18,232 nucleotides of DNA from Bimuria novae-zelandiae CBS 107.79 (GCA_010015655.1 ML976657.1:584397-602628); one strand, 5' to 3'; counted from the first letter of the stretch, positions 1-9,469 are shown. Program-made: numbers and translations. The notes: generated by a model not told the origin, from the letters alone.

Positions 1-1687
1 AGCCTACTAGGGCTGATCTGTATTCTAGCACCCATTGGCCATGCATCTCTTCTAGTTCTGCCAATATTGTGTTGTCTTGTCGCTTTAGTGTTGTTGGTTC
101 TGCTCGCGTGTCCCACCAAAAGCCTTGCCTCCGGAGTAATCGGAACGATACAAGATTGCAGAGTAGATTAGGGCAATAGGCAACATTGTCTAGCCGTATT
201 ATTCGATTGCCTCTTGCACTCCGTATGTTGAGATGAACGCTCCCGTATCCTTTAATCCATATTTGTGTATTCCCTGCCCATATGAAATCTCCTGGCGCCG
301 GTGGTTGGTATGAGACGAAGCGATCGATGTCGTTGAAGATATGGCAGGTTGTGCCTGAATCGAGTATGGCTGAGCATCGCAATGGGTACGTGTGGAAGGA
401 TGCGGCGTTGAAGCTCGCTGGGATTTTAGTGATCTGGCGTCCATCTAGTCACTCATCATTAGCCTCAGTGATTCGAGTTGGAGTGGGAGTGTGTGATAGT
501 TTAATTGTAGGTGCCTGTGATCTGGCCCTCTTTGTCATCCTCAGGCTTTCTTGAAGCTCTGGGTCATTCTCCAACCTGAATTTAATCAGGGCAGCCATGC
601 CAGGCTTTGGCCTAAACTAATCTGGTTGCTTATCTGGGAAGGCGTAGAAGCAGTCTTGTAGACTATGGCGTTGTTTACAAGCAGGGCACTTAAGGCCACT
701 AACTGTCGTTAGCTTATTGTCTGTAATCGCGGACCGCTTGGCTTTGGTACTGTAACCAGCAGATTGTTGTTTACAAGGTCTTCCCTAATTTTTTAATGTT
801 GCTGCTTTATCCACAAGAGAGGCGTCCCTGTCTGTGGCCTAGGTGGATTCACCACCGTCAGCGAGAGATGAACCTGTAGCAGCAAAAGCGCCCTTTTGTT
901 TGCCCTTGATTGGGTGCTGCAGAATTATGTGGTCTTGGAAGAGTTTCATTATGTGCTTCCGTGAGACAGCTGCATCCTTGCTTCCGTATTGTTGGAAGGT
1001 CGTCACCTACATAGGTGCGACATGGACAACTGCCTTCATGAAGTCTTCTTTAACTGAGTCTAGCCTTTGGAGCTTTGGGACCTGATTGGTCTCTGCTTCT
1101 GTGGCTGCATGATCGTACTCAGATAGCCATGTAGCCCATAATCCGACTATTCTCATTGGCTTGAGGGCTTCTTAATACCTTGCCCTGGATTGTCTATATT
1201 CGTCTTGCAGATCTACCCCAACTGTGATTATAAGGTTGTTAATCCACTGCCTAATTAATTAATCTGGGATATAGCAGTTGTTCTAGAGATGCGCTAAGAC
1301 TGTTAATTAGAGAAAGGTAACCACTTAATTTAGGCTGTCTTGCTCCTCTCGATACTCGCGGTCCATAATCTTGTATATCTCCAGCTGTCCCTTATGATAG
1401 TCGCTATCGTCTTTGTATGCTTTCGCGCCTGCTGTCGATAGATGTGAGGGCATTCTTGGCATATCATTTGGATTCGCAGTCGCGTAAGCCGTGCTTGGCT
1501 GGTACCTTCCTATCGCTGGGGGCATCGGCATCGCGGGTTTCTGCTTTGGTTCATCCGTCAGCACTGGGTCAATAATACTCCAGACCTTCAGGAATTGGCA
1601 TCTTGTTTTAAGCTGTTTAAGCCATGGCGTGTAGTTTGTGTAGTCGGTCAGGATCACCGTAGGATCTCTGAGGGTCGATAGGGCCAT
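1..1687 (-). pseudogene. Ty1/copia Gag-protease region, RIP-damaged, cut by the left edge
   Basis: A single minus-strand frame runs from an ATG (codon ending at 1687) to the window edge, about 562 codons, with about ten in-frame stops and no frameshift. It would make the capsid/nucleocapsid protein and the start of Pol. The first 120 codons are open (start MALSTLRDPTVILTDY, ending EEQDSLN). A copia gag-like region follows, then a zinc knuckle near codons 334-346 (CPACKQRHSLQDC, 677-688 back to 650), and an aspartic protease active site DSGTTCHIF with its Asp codon at 359-361 (about codon 443). Beyond that the frame is open to the edge and ends with the usual copia protease C-terminal region. 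The protease Asp is intact. Most stops are TAA/TAG, plus one TGA at about 448, as expected from C-to-T or G-to-A change at CAA, CAG or TGG. Integrase and RT must lie left of the window. Family certain; whether it belongs to the LTR at 2045-2214 is likely but not proven. Confidence 0.9.
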
Positions 1688-1890
1688 TTTGATCGGCTTG
1701 ATTGAGGCAGTGAGACTCTTAATTGTGAGATTTAATGGTATTCTGTCACTTTGAGATGGTGTGATCTTGATAGTTGATGAAGTTTATTGATTGAGTGATG
1801 GAGATTGGCCGTAGGCGAGGTCTCTAGTACGTGCCGACCTAACGCTAGCACTAACTAGGATAGTGTGCAGCTGGAGGTGCGCCAGCCTTA

Positions 1891-1968
1891 TATTCTCTAC
1901 TGCACTATTAACAATAGTGCAGGATTACAAAGGCCTTGTAATCGGACAATAATAAGGAGTAGAGAATA
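1891..1968 (-). repeat. Nested inverted repeats (three-way-junction-like) in the leader
   Basis: An outer stem pairs tattctctac (1891-1900) with gtagagaata (1959-1968). Inside lie two hairpins: ctgcactatt / aatagtgcag (1900-1921, loop AAC) and gattacaa / ttgtaatc (about 1923-1943, loop AGGCC). As RNA from the minus strand it would fold between LTR and gag, where retroelements carry packaging or dimerisation signals; that role is inference. It spans the point (about 1949) where similarity to the other copia-A leader stops. Confidence 0.55.
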
Positions 1969-2032
1969 GTTTATTACTATAATTATTAGTTAGTGTAGAG
2001 TAAGTATATTATAAAGCGTTATAAAGGTACTA

Positions 2033-2044
2033 GGCTTATAACTA
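2033..2044 (-). other. Primer-binding site of the left copia-A copy
   Basis: Directly after the LTR end, the minus strand reads TAGTTATAAGCC. Undoing two RIP-type changes gives the complement of the anticodon arm of initiator tRNA-Met (GGCTCATAACC). Copia elements are known to prime from a half-molecule of that tRNA rather than from its 3' end. An identical site follows the LTR at 7552-7721. Confidence 0.6.
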
Positions 2045-2214
2045 TAGCGCACAGTTACAACGATTAGAGAGCTTAAAAATAAAGTCTATTAAAGAAAGGA
2101 AGCTCTACGACGACTAGCTATTTATAGGTTTAGGGGATCGCGTGCTTGGCTGCTTGGCTGCTTAGCTTAACCCTAGCTAGCGCAGAAAGCTCTAGTAAGG
2201 TGCCTTTTGCAACA
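2045..2214 (-). repeat. Copia-A LTR (170 bp), 5' LTR in minus orientation
   Basis: Aligns end to end with the LTRs at 7552-7721 and 9305-9469. On the minus strand it begins TGTTGCAAAAGGCACC and ends GCGCTA, where TA is probably a RIP product of the canonical CA. It contains three 8-bp units (gcttggct, gcttggct, gcttagct; 2144-2167). It is less mutated than the other two copies: gctagtcgtcgtagagc here reads gctagttattatagagc there. Its orientation fits the minus-strand gag at 1687. Outside flank at 2215 is attac. Confidence 0.85.
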
Positions 2215-2346
2215 ATTACCTTTATTATCCTAGTACGTTGCTACAAGATTAATATATATTTTAATTTAGGCTAATACATACTATATAAAAGTAATTGAAA
2301 GACGATACTTGCATATTTAGAATATAATAAAGGATATTAGCTAGTA

Positions 2347-2998
2347 GATGCCAATGCATCCTGCCGTCTAAAGCCTACGCCTTTATTATCTTTCGGAACC
2401 ACCTACAGACCGTCGAAGGCTCCGCACCCAGACCAGATTGTCAACGCAAAGACAGCTCATCAGATATGGGGTCATCTTAGCAAGAAGGCCATGGAACACC
2501 TAATAGCGAACGTTAACAGAATTATTATTAAAAGCGACACTAACAATTTTTATATAATTTATATAAAGTTAAAATTAATAAAATAGTTATCTCGGAGATA
2601 ATAAGAGGATTAAGTAAAAAAGCCTTTTTATTAAATTATAATTAACGTAATTTAATTAGTACTATAGAAAGAAGCCTACTTAAATAATAATTAATAAGCT
2701 AGTTACTTAGTTAACTAATACTTAAAGTAGCATAAAGTTTTTACTTTTTTAAATTAATTAAAGCCTTTTCTAAAAAAAATAAGTTATTTAAAATATACGC
2801 AAGATATAGCGCGTCTTTACTTAAAATATAATAGCTATTAAGACTTATAATAATTAAGGATTTAGTATATTACTAAATGTACTTAAGGACCTTTGCAAAG
2901 TCCTTAGTATTTAATATAAGCTATAAATAGAATATATAAAGGAGTAGAATAGACTAGTAAAAAGAGTAGGATTACTTCTTATTATCTAAGTAAAAGCT
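2347..2998 (+). pseudogene. Copia GAG-pre-integrase and integrase N-terminal half, RIP-degraded
   Basis: Plus-strand Pol fragment of a copia element. About 2347-2530 is nearly intact and reads a GAG-pre-integrase domain (HQIWGHLSKKAMEHLIANV at 2458-2514). From there the same frame fills with TAA/TAG stops. An integrase start is still legible (FY-IIINVI-LV), in which the first catalytic Asp has become Asn, followed by the HKVFTF region. The fragment stops at 2998, where sequence without RIP starts; the rest of its integrase and its RT are not seen nearby. No protease is recognisable in 2215-2346. It belongs to a different copia lineage from the minus-strand copia-B element at 3455-7250. Confidence 0.75.
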
Positions 2999-3400
2999 TG
3001 TTGGTTCACAGGTGTGAAAGGGAATAACAAGTGCACAAGTAACGAATCTCTAGTTTCTATCTTCTCTATCTACTATTAGACCTAACAGTGCTATATAGCT
3101 CCAAGTTTGCTCTATGTTTGTTAGTACACGGAGTTGCGGTGAGGCTGCGCTACGTGTACGTTACACGGCGTCGGGTTTGTGCAGCAGCACGGAGTGGAGC
3201 TTCCGGTTGTTTGTGCAGCAGCACGGGACGAAGTTTCCGGTTAGGTTGTATAGTAGATTGTGTAGACAGCAAGGGGGTACAGACACTGGCAACTTCTCTT
3301 TTATGGTGAAAGGAGTGTGGGTGGGGCAGACGCCTACTAGCGGAGCTGTCCACTCGATAGGCGATATAAGGGTAGATCATATAGGCTAAGATCTTAGGCT
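2999..3400. other. Island without RIP between two copia remnants
   Basis: Abruptly richer in G, C, CpA and TpG than either side. It starts TGTTGGTTCACAGG at 2999, which looks like an LTR end (TG), and contains a 34-bp tandem repeat. Several overlapping open frames of 70-90 codons occur on both strands, but none resembles a known protein and their low-complexity Cys/Arg/Ser composition suggests chance. It could be the 3' non-coding/LTR part of copia-B or unique host DNA. I cannot match it to the island at 7263-7551, so a pair of LTRs is not supported. Confidence 0.5.
3175..3242. repeat. 34-bp direct tandem repeat, two units
   Basis: Units at 3175-3208 and 3209-3242 both begin gtttgtgcagcagcacgg and end ttccggtt. 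They differ at five positions, all transitions. Confidence 0.85.
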
Positions 3401-3454
3401 CCTCTAGTTATAGGGGAAGGTTGTGGGCAGTAAGCATCGTAGCTACTATTAGAG

Positions 3455-6400
3455 TTAGTTTATAGAGGCCTTGCGTATTACCTATCCTTTAACTTATATG
3501 CGTAGTAAGTTAGTGTTAATAAGTGTCTTAAAAGCTTTATTTAGTAACGCCTTTATTATAGCGTTAGTAAGATTATCTTAACTATTTACTTATTAAATCT
3601 TAAATAATTCCCTTCTCTCGTATAATTAGTAAAGGGCTATAATATTAATTATTAGTTACTTCTCCTTAGTTAATCCTAGCTTAACGATGCACTCGTACAG
3701 CAAGTATAAGTCTATATAAACTATTAGGGGGAGAAATAGTAAGCTAAGTTACTTTATAATTATTATAAGTATTATAATAATAGAGTAGGTAAGATTAACT
3801 CCTCCTACTATTACGTAAATTTCTAACGTAAGTACGCTCTAGGTTACGCGTTTACTTTTTATAAAGCTTTAGTAGATAAGGTTGCTATAAATTATAAACT
3901 TAGTATTATTAGTATTTTTTATAGCGACTACGATTGTGTAACTAATTTAGTTACTTAAAACTTTATTATTTATAAAGAAGCTATTAATAAATACAAAAAT
4001 TTTAGTCTTAACTAGGTTAAGTGCCCTATAAGTAAGGCTATAGTTAAAGTTGTTTAATTATTATTATAAGCGCTTATTTAGCGCGTTAACGTTATCTTTA
4101 GTAGGCTCCTAGGTTTATGCGGTAATAAATAAGTTAAAAGCTACCTCTAGCTAGTAGATACTTATTATATAGGCGCCTTAAGCCCTCTACTTAATATACT
4201 TTTATAGGTAGCTAGTTAAGCTTGCGCTAATAAGCTAGATCTTATTACTTTAGTCTTTTTATTATAGTGTGAGATTACTGTTATTATTAATTAATAAAAC
4301 GTAGCTATTAAAGATTAATAAAATAGTAAGTATTAGTTTTTTCTTTAATTTTATTATAAATGTTAACTCTTTCTCCATTAGTTTAGAGAAACGTTTATCC
4401 GTAAGGATAAGAGTATTATTAGTCTATATACCTATAACACTAAAGGTACCTTAAGTAATAAAGATAAGTAGGCACGGGTTAAATATTAAAATCTCTATAT
4501 AAAGTTTCTTTTTATAATAATTATTATACGTTACCTACTAATAGGTGCTAGCCTTAGCTAGGCCGTGTAGAGGCTTCTCGACTCTTATAACTATATTAGG
4601 CGGATACCTATAGGCAATTTTCTTAGGTAAGTAGGTAATAATAACTTAATTAAGCTTTATACGCGACTAAATATAGGCCTAGGTAATATTTTATAGCTAA
4701 AGTAAGATTCTATAGCGCATAAGCGACGGAGTAATAGATAAAATAGCTTATTAGCTAGCTCGTTAGATAGTTAGTAACTAAGTAAGGATTATTATTTTAC
4801 TATTATCTTAGTAGCCTTGCACTACTAAACGTAATTTTTTATATAGTATAATAGTAGTCTTACCCTTAACTTTATATATAAGTTATAACTTAAAAATCCG
4901 TCCCTAGTGCTTGCAGGGATTATACTTTTTAAAGTAAAAAACGCTATTAGCAATAAGACTATTAATCTCCTTATTATCTACTTACTTAAATAGCTTACTA
5001 GGTGTAGTTATTCTTTATTTTTATTATAGCTAAATAGTAAATAGTTAGTCGGCGTGCTCCTTATGCGTTATAAAGATTTTTATTATATAAGTATTACTAG
5101 GTAGAGCCGCATTAGTTATAAAAGCTTTAAGTTTATTCTTGCTACCTTTTAGGCAACCACGTTTATATTTAAGAGGCTTATACGTTAGTTCCTGTTCCCG
5201 TTTAGAGTTAGTAGTGTTATTACTATAGTCCTAATAGCTATTATTATTAGTATTAGTTATTAGGGCTTTAACTGCCTTGTTGCTAATGTAGTACGGCTTA
5301 ACTACTATAGATTAAAAGTTTATAGGTTTATAAGGAAGCTATATTATGCAGGTTTCTTTAGTTATAGTAATAAGCTTATAGGGGCCTATCTATCCGTCTT
5401 TCTCGCGCTAGATACGTACGTTGGAATTAATAGGTAGAGTAGTTATTTTAATTATTATAGGTCTATTTCGTGTTGCTAGCGTATTATTAATTTAACGCGT
5501 CTTATATATTTTATAGACTTTATTTATAGCTTTCTTAATAGCGGCAGCACGCTGCGTAATAGATAATAATAGTAGAAAGTATTCTATTATACGTGGGTAG
5601 GCACTAAAGACAAGAAAGGTAAGTACTAGACTATTAGGGCCTGCTATATTATTAATAGCCTTAATAGCTATTTATAACGTAAGCTATCTATCTACTATAG
5701 GTAAGTTATCTTTAATAGTTTTAAAAGCGCGTTATAGTAGAGCGTGGTATCGCTCTATTTTTCCTACACTATTATAGGCTTCTATAGATACTTTTTTAAT
5801 GCTAATTACTAGCGCTTTAGCTAGTTACTTAAACTTAGTTAAGATAAAATTCTTGCTAGCGTTATAAATAAGATACTTAGGGGGTCTAATATAAGTATCT
5901 ATCTAGTAGTGTTGTAAGGCATTCTAGGTAGTCGTGACTAATAGGTCTTTAAGAAAGCAAGTAGCTTAGAAGGCAGTTATATTATCTATTACGTATAAAA
6001 TAGGCTTACTATCTAGGTATATAACGTTAATAATTACCTTGTAGTTAAAGTCTATATTTAGTTTTATAAGCTTAAACTTAAAGCGCCTAGGTGCTTTCTA
6101 GTTTAGCTAGCACTATTAATAGTACTTAATAAGCTTATTAATAGATTCTTTATAAACGTTATTATAACTAGTATATATAAGTAAGTCGTAGAGCTAGTAA
6201 GCTAATAAGTAGCTAAACTATTAGTAGAGCTAGCGCAGCTTAGTTTTAATAAAGTAGTAGTTAGTAGCTATAGTGCGCTCTAGTTAATTAATAAGAAGCT
6301 ATAAATAGCCTTATTTACGTATAACTAGGTATAGCTTACTTCCTTAGATTAATATATTACGCAGGTTGTCGTATTTAACGCCTAGTCTATTTATATTAGC

Positions 6401-7250
6401 AAGATAGAGTAAGAATAGCGTATTAGTAGGCAGCACGTGAAATGTAATATCTCTTATTACTATGTTAACGTGTAGGGTGCCTATAGAGGCAATTACTTGG
6501 CCTCTACTAAAGCGGATCTGGTGCTGTCTAGCTATTAAAGTATCTATCTTTAGGCTTGTAGCAGCCTGTAGGGTAATTGCTTATAACTCTTTAGCTATTA
6601 AAACGCCTAAGGCTCTTATGTTAAGTATAATGCCCTAAAAGATCTTTTTATTATATTAATCCTTAAATATAAATATAGTAATAGGCGCGTTATTAATTAC
6701 TTTAAATATGTTAACCTAGGTAGCTACATAGTATACTATCTAGTTATTTAAGTAGGTAGTTATCTATTTACTATTAATTATACTAGCTAGTTTAGTAATG
6801 AATTAGTCTTCCTCTATTACCTTAGTAATAAGTATTTACTAGGTCTTTATATTTAATTTAAGGACTTCGTAATTAGCTAAGAAGACGTAAAAGTTAATAA
6901 CGCTAGGTTATACGTTATATAAGTAGGCTAATACTATTTAATAATACTTATTATAAGATTACTTGCGCTTGTCCCTAGAGTGCTTTAGTAACTAGTATTT
7001 AAGTTTTTTATAAATAAAGTACTTCTTCTAGCGTTAATAATTCTATTATTATCTAGGTAGTAATAGCTGTTAAGAGGGTAGTTTTAAAGTATTAGCTTAA
7101 TAAGGTCTTACGCTACTTATATCTTATAGTATAAAGTATAATAGAAATCCTTACGATTTAATACCTTAATTTCTTTATAAGCTTTTACCTCTATAAGTCT
7201 TATTAGTCTAGTACTGCTTATAGCCTTGGTCTATATTATAATTAAAGCTA
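3455..7250 (-). pseudogene. Copia-B polyprotein (gag end, protease, integrase, RT, RNase H), heavily RIP-mutated
   Basis: A minus-strand Pol of a fungal copia clade is readable through dense TAA/TAG stops. From right to left: gag tail and a ruined zinc knuckle (about 7050-6980); protease, where the expected DTGA reads NIRA (Asn codon 6620-6622); the HVLPTNTLFLLYL segment (about 6430); integrase with first Asp changed to Asn (6026-6028), second Asp to Asn (5861-5863) and Glu kept in KIERYH (5753-5755), then AIKAINNIAGPNSLVPTFLV (about 5640-5580); RT, where the clade's QTDDTLIL motif reads TNNTLIL (Asn codons 4415-4420); and an RNase H tail (IALYQLYERRELFKI, about 3640) ending at a stop at 3455-3457. 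Three of the four activities have lost catalytic Asp residues. No LTRs could be matched at its ends. Frame register was checked only locally. Family assignment is firm. Confidence 0.85.
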
Positions 7251-7262
7251 TTCCTAGAGGGA

Positions 7263-7551
7263 TGTTGGCCGTAGTTACTCCTATACTTGCTGTGACGGCC
7301 TGACATGCCAGCAGGTCACATGACCTCGCGTACGAGGCGCAACTGCCGTACGCTCTGGTGCAGCTGCTCGCTCCACCAGCGCAGCTGCTGCAGATGGACA
7401 GTTGTTCCGCGCCGACGGCCGCGCACAAAAGCGCGCGAGCCCCGTGTACCTACAGTCTCCTCATCTTAGTGTAGCTGAAATAGAGCCAACTTACCTCATC
7501 TACTCTTTCGATGCAGGAGCCCGCGCTCGTCCTCACACTTGCTATTAGTAG
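7263..7551. other. GC-rich island without RIP, rich in palindromes
   Basis: A sharp switch from TpA-rich DNA to GC-rich DNA with many CpG, CpA and TpG. It starts TGTTGGCC at 7263 and ends where the copia-A LTR begins. It holds the inverted repeat AGGTCA-CA-TGACCT (about 7314-7327), two copies of gcagctgc, and gcgcgc/gcgcac arms. An open minus-strand frame of 65 codons (7231-7428) has biased Ala/Cys/Ser content and is probably chance. It could be the 5' non-coding end of copia-B or host DNA; not resolved. Confidence 0.45.
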
Positions 7552-7721
7552 TGTTGCAAAAGGCACCTTACTAGAGCTTTCTGCGCTAGCTAGGGTTAAG
7601 CCAAGCAGCCAAGCAGCCAAGCACGCGATCCCCTAAACCTATAAATAGCTAGTTATTATAGAGCTTCCTCTCCTTAATAAACTTTATTTTTAAGCTCCCT
7701 AATCGTTGTAACTATGCGCTA
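7552..7721 (+). repeat. Copia-A 5' LTR (170 bp)
   Basis: Begins TGTTGCAAAAGGCACC and ends GCGCTA. It has three perfect agccaagc units (7599-7622). It matches the reverse complement of 2045-2214 along its whole length, differing mainly by transitions. Confidence 0.88.
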
Positions 7722-7733
7722 TAGTTATAAGCC
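7722..7733 (+). other. Copia-A primer-binding site
   Basis: TAGTTATAAGCC directly after the LTR: a RIP-altered complement of the initiator tRNA-Met anticodon arm, the half-tRNA priming mode known for copia. Identical to the site at 2033-2044. Confidence 0.6.
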
Positions 7734-7835
7734 TAGTACTTTTATAACACTTTATAATATACTTGCTTTATACTAGCTAATAATTATAGTAGTAAACTAT
7801 TCCTTACTCTTTATTATCTTTACGCTTACGTCTTA

Positions 7836-8855
7836 ACGCTTATAACCTATAATAGAGCTAGACTATGTAACGACTGGTATAAAGCTCTTAGTAAGTAATT
7901 AACTTATAAATTATAACTTATTCCTACCTTAGTACGCGTAGCTTAAGTACTACGCGAAAACTTAAAGGATATAAAGTTATATTAACTTTAAGGCTCTTAA
8001 GTAGATAAATATACACGACTAGGCTCTAGAACTACTAGATATAAATACTAAAGGCAAGCCTTATATATAATAGCTTAAGTGCTATAAGCTAGAGTTTACT
8101 ATTTATAGTTAGCTCGTAATAAAGCTTTAGGCACTCTAGAACTAGGTCTATATTATAGTTAATTTATAAAGGCTAGAGCTTATAATACTATAATTAAGTA
8201 AATAGCAAACGCTGCAGGCGCTAATTAAAGAACTTAAGAATAATTTTTATCTAAGCGATAATAATTAGAAGGAGCAGGTACGACATATATATAGAGAGGT
8301 TACCTACGCCCACAGAGCAGCAGAACAATAGATATAACTAAATGGCTATCTAAATAGAACCGCGTACACGCTAACGCTGTGCTCCTAGATCTCCTAGAGA
8401 TAAAGGGTACGCTACTAATAAAGGATTTCCTACGCTTAGCACTATAATATAACTATAAGTAGGCTTAAAAAGAGCTTAATAACCTATTATAACTAGGCGT
8501 AGTAGCAACTCTATCTTTAGAAGGATACGCTCGCTGGCTCGCGTAGCTTAACCAAATAACTAAGTATATAGGTATATACGCTACGCTTAGAGAGCGCACT
8601 TCTAATATAAGCTATAAGTACTTATATAGAGTAAATAGCTAGTATTAATAGAAGCTTATAAAGTATAACTACCTTTAGTACGCGCTCTAAGGAGAAGCTT
8701 CTTATAAGCTCTATAATAAGCTTATAAGTAAGAAGATTAGTAAAATTAAAAGCTAGATTTAAAAAAATTAGTAGAAGGTATTATTAATTAAGCTTAAATA
8801 TAAGAGGTAAATAGTAGACCCTCCTCTAGTCTTTTTAGGGAATATTAAAGCATAG
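7836..8855 (+). pseudogene. Degraded reading frame of unknown function inside the copia-A element
   Basis: One plus-strand frame, followed from about 7836 through gactggtat at 7872 to a tag at 8853-8855, stays coherent if its stops are read through. The stops I met are TAA or TAG, as RIP of Gln or Trp codons gives. Legible pieces are NDWYKALSK (7869-7895), KYTRLGSRTTRYKY (about 8005-8045), TIDITKWLSK (about 8328-8356), LEGYARWLA (about 8518-8545) and VDPPLVFLGNIKA (8814-8852). The content is rich in Leu, Arg, Lys and Tyr, suggesting a basic helical protein. No start codon survives. It does not resemble the gag at 1-1687 or any Pol domain I know. The DWYKAL opening faintly recalls copia gag proteins, so a divergent gag is one option; a captured gene is another. 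The frame may continue past 8855 to about 8990. Confidence 0.55.
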
Positions 8856-8936
8856 ATTATAATAAGCTTATAGGCAAGTAAGCCTTTACTAGCTAGGCGC
8901 TATAATTCTATAGCTACTTATTTCTTATATTTATAT

Positions 8937-9148
8937 ACGCAGGTACTCGCACGGGTTACGTTATAAGTAAATAATTACTTTTAAACGTTTATTAAAGTTT
9001 TATAGTAAAAGTACGTTACTCCTTTTATTTCTTTACCTTTTTACGCAGGTACTCGCGCGGGTTATGTTATAAGTAAATAATTACTCTTAAACGTTTATTA
9101 AAACTTTATAGTAGAAGTACGCTACTCCCTTTTCTTCTTTACCTTTTT
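8937..9148 (+). repeat. 106-bp tandem duplication diverged by transitions
   Basis: Units 8937-9042 and 9043-9148 both start acgcaggtactcgc and end tttaccttttt. Of roughly a dozen differences, all but one are C/T or G/A. It lies between the degraded frame and the 3' LTR of the copia-A element. Confidence 0.9.
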
Positions 9149-9291
9149 TCTAAAACTATATATAAACTAGCTGCTTAGACTAATTACTTAATAAGCTAGG
9201 GATCTAAGCTAGACGCTTTTTAAGCTCTACGCGCAAGTTCGCCACCTTTTATACTTTAAGTTACTATTTAGCTTATTATACTATACTTTAT

Positions 9292-9304
9292 AAGCTAGGG
9301 GGTG
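9292..9304 (+). other. Polypurine tract of the copia-A element
   Basis: aagctagggggtg immediately precedes the 3' LTR, where plus-strand DNA synthesis is primed in LTR elements. Its position fixes the LTR start at 9305. Confidence 0.75.
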
Positions 9305-9469
9305 TATTATAAAAGGCACCTTATTAGAGCTTTTTACGCTAGCTAGAGTTAAGCTAAATAGCTAAGTAGCTAAGCACGCGATCCCTTAAACTTATATATA
9401 GCTAGTTATTATAGAGCTTTCTCTTCTTAATAGACTTTGTTTTCGAGCTCCCTGATCGTTGTAACTGTG
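9305..9469 (+). repeat. Copia-A 3' LTR, last 5 bp missing
   Basis: 165 of the 170 family positions are present, starting TATTATAAAAGGCACC (RIP-altered TGTTGC start). It ends gtaactgtg where the intact copies continue cgcta. The gypsy LTR starts at the next base. It holds the three 8-bp units in mutated form (9352-9375). Confidence 0.88.

Larger units (their letters stand above)
1688..2044 (-). other. Leader region between copia-A LTR and gag start
   Basis: Untranslated stretch between the LTR and the gag ATG. The 96 bases next to the LTR (1949-2044) match, with transitions only, the bases following the 5' LTR of the other copia-A element (7722-7817). The rest, 1688-1948, has no match there. 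It contains the inverted-repeat structure listed separately. No coding signal seen. Confidence 0.6.
7552..9469 (+). mobile_element. Compact copia-A LTR element, about 1.9 kb, interrupted by the gypsy insertion
   Basis: Two direct LTRs (7552-7721 and 9305-9469), a primer-binding site just inside the first and a polypurine tract just before the second define one element with only 1583 bp between LTRs. Autonomous copia elements usually have 4-5 kb there. No protease, integrase or RT is recognisable, so it looks non-autonomous and dependent on a relative such as the one at the left edge, with which it shares LTR and 96 bp of leader. The last 5 bp of its 3' LTR are missing because a gypsy LTR begins at 9470. 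No 5-bp target duplication can be checked on the right side for the same reason. Confidence 0.8.

Noticed and set aside
282..1085. Plus-strand open frames of 80-90 codons
   Set aside because: They lie opposite the clear copia gag-protease frame and have no recognisable content.
2999..3088. 90-bp solo LTR (TGTTGG ... CTAACA)
   Set aside because: Ends look LTR-like, but flanks AAGCT and GTGCT are not a target duplication, 90 bp is very short, and there is no second copy.
3088..3389. Overlapping open frames on both strands in the RIP-free island
   Set aside because: Several frames are open at once because the region is GC-richer; compositions are Cys/Ser/Arg low-complexity with no domain.
7231..7428. 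Minus-strand 65-codon Cys/Ala-rich open frame
   Set aside because: It crosses the RIP border, so its two halves have different histories; likely chance.
2999..7551. Islands at 2999-3400 and 7263-7551 as the two LTRs of copia-B
   Set aside because: Apart from the first six bases, TGTTGG, I find no similarity between them in either orientation.
7552..9469. CRISPR-like or satellite array from the 8-bp units and 106-bp repeat
   Set aside because: Only three 8-bp units inside each LTR and two 106-bp units, with no spacers.
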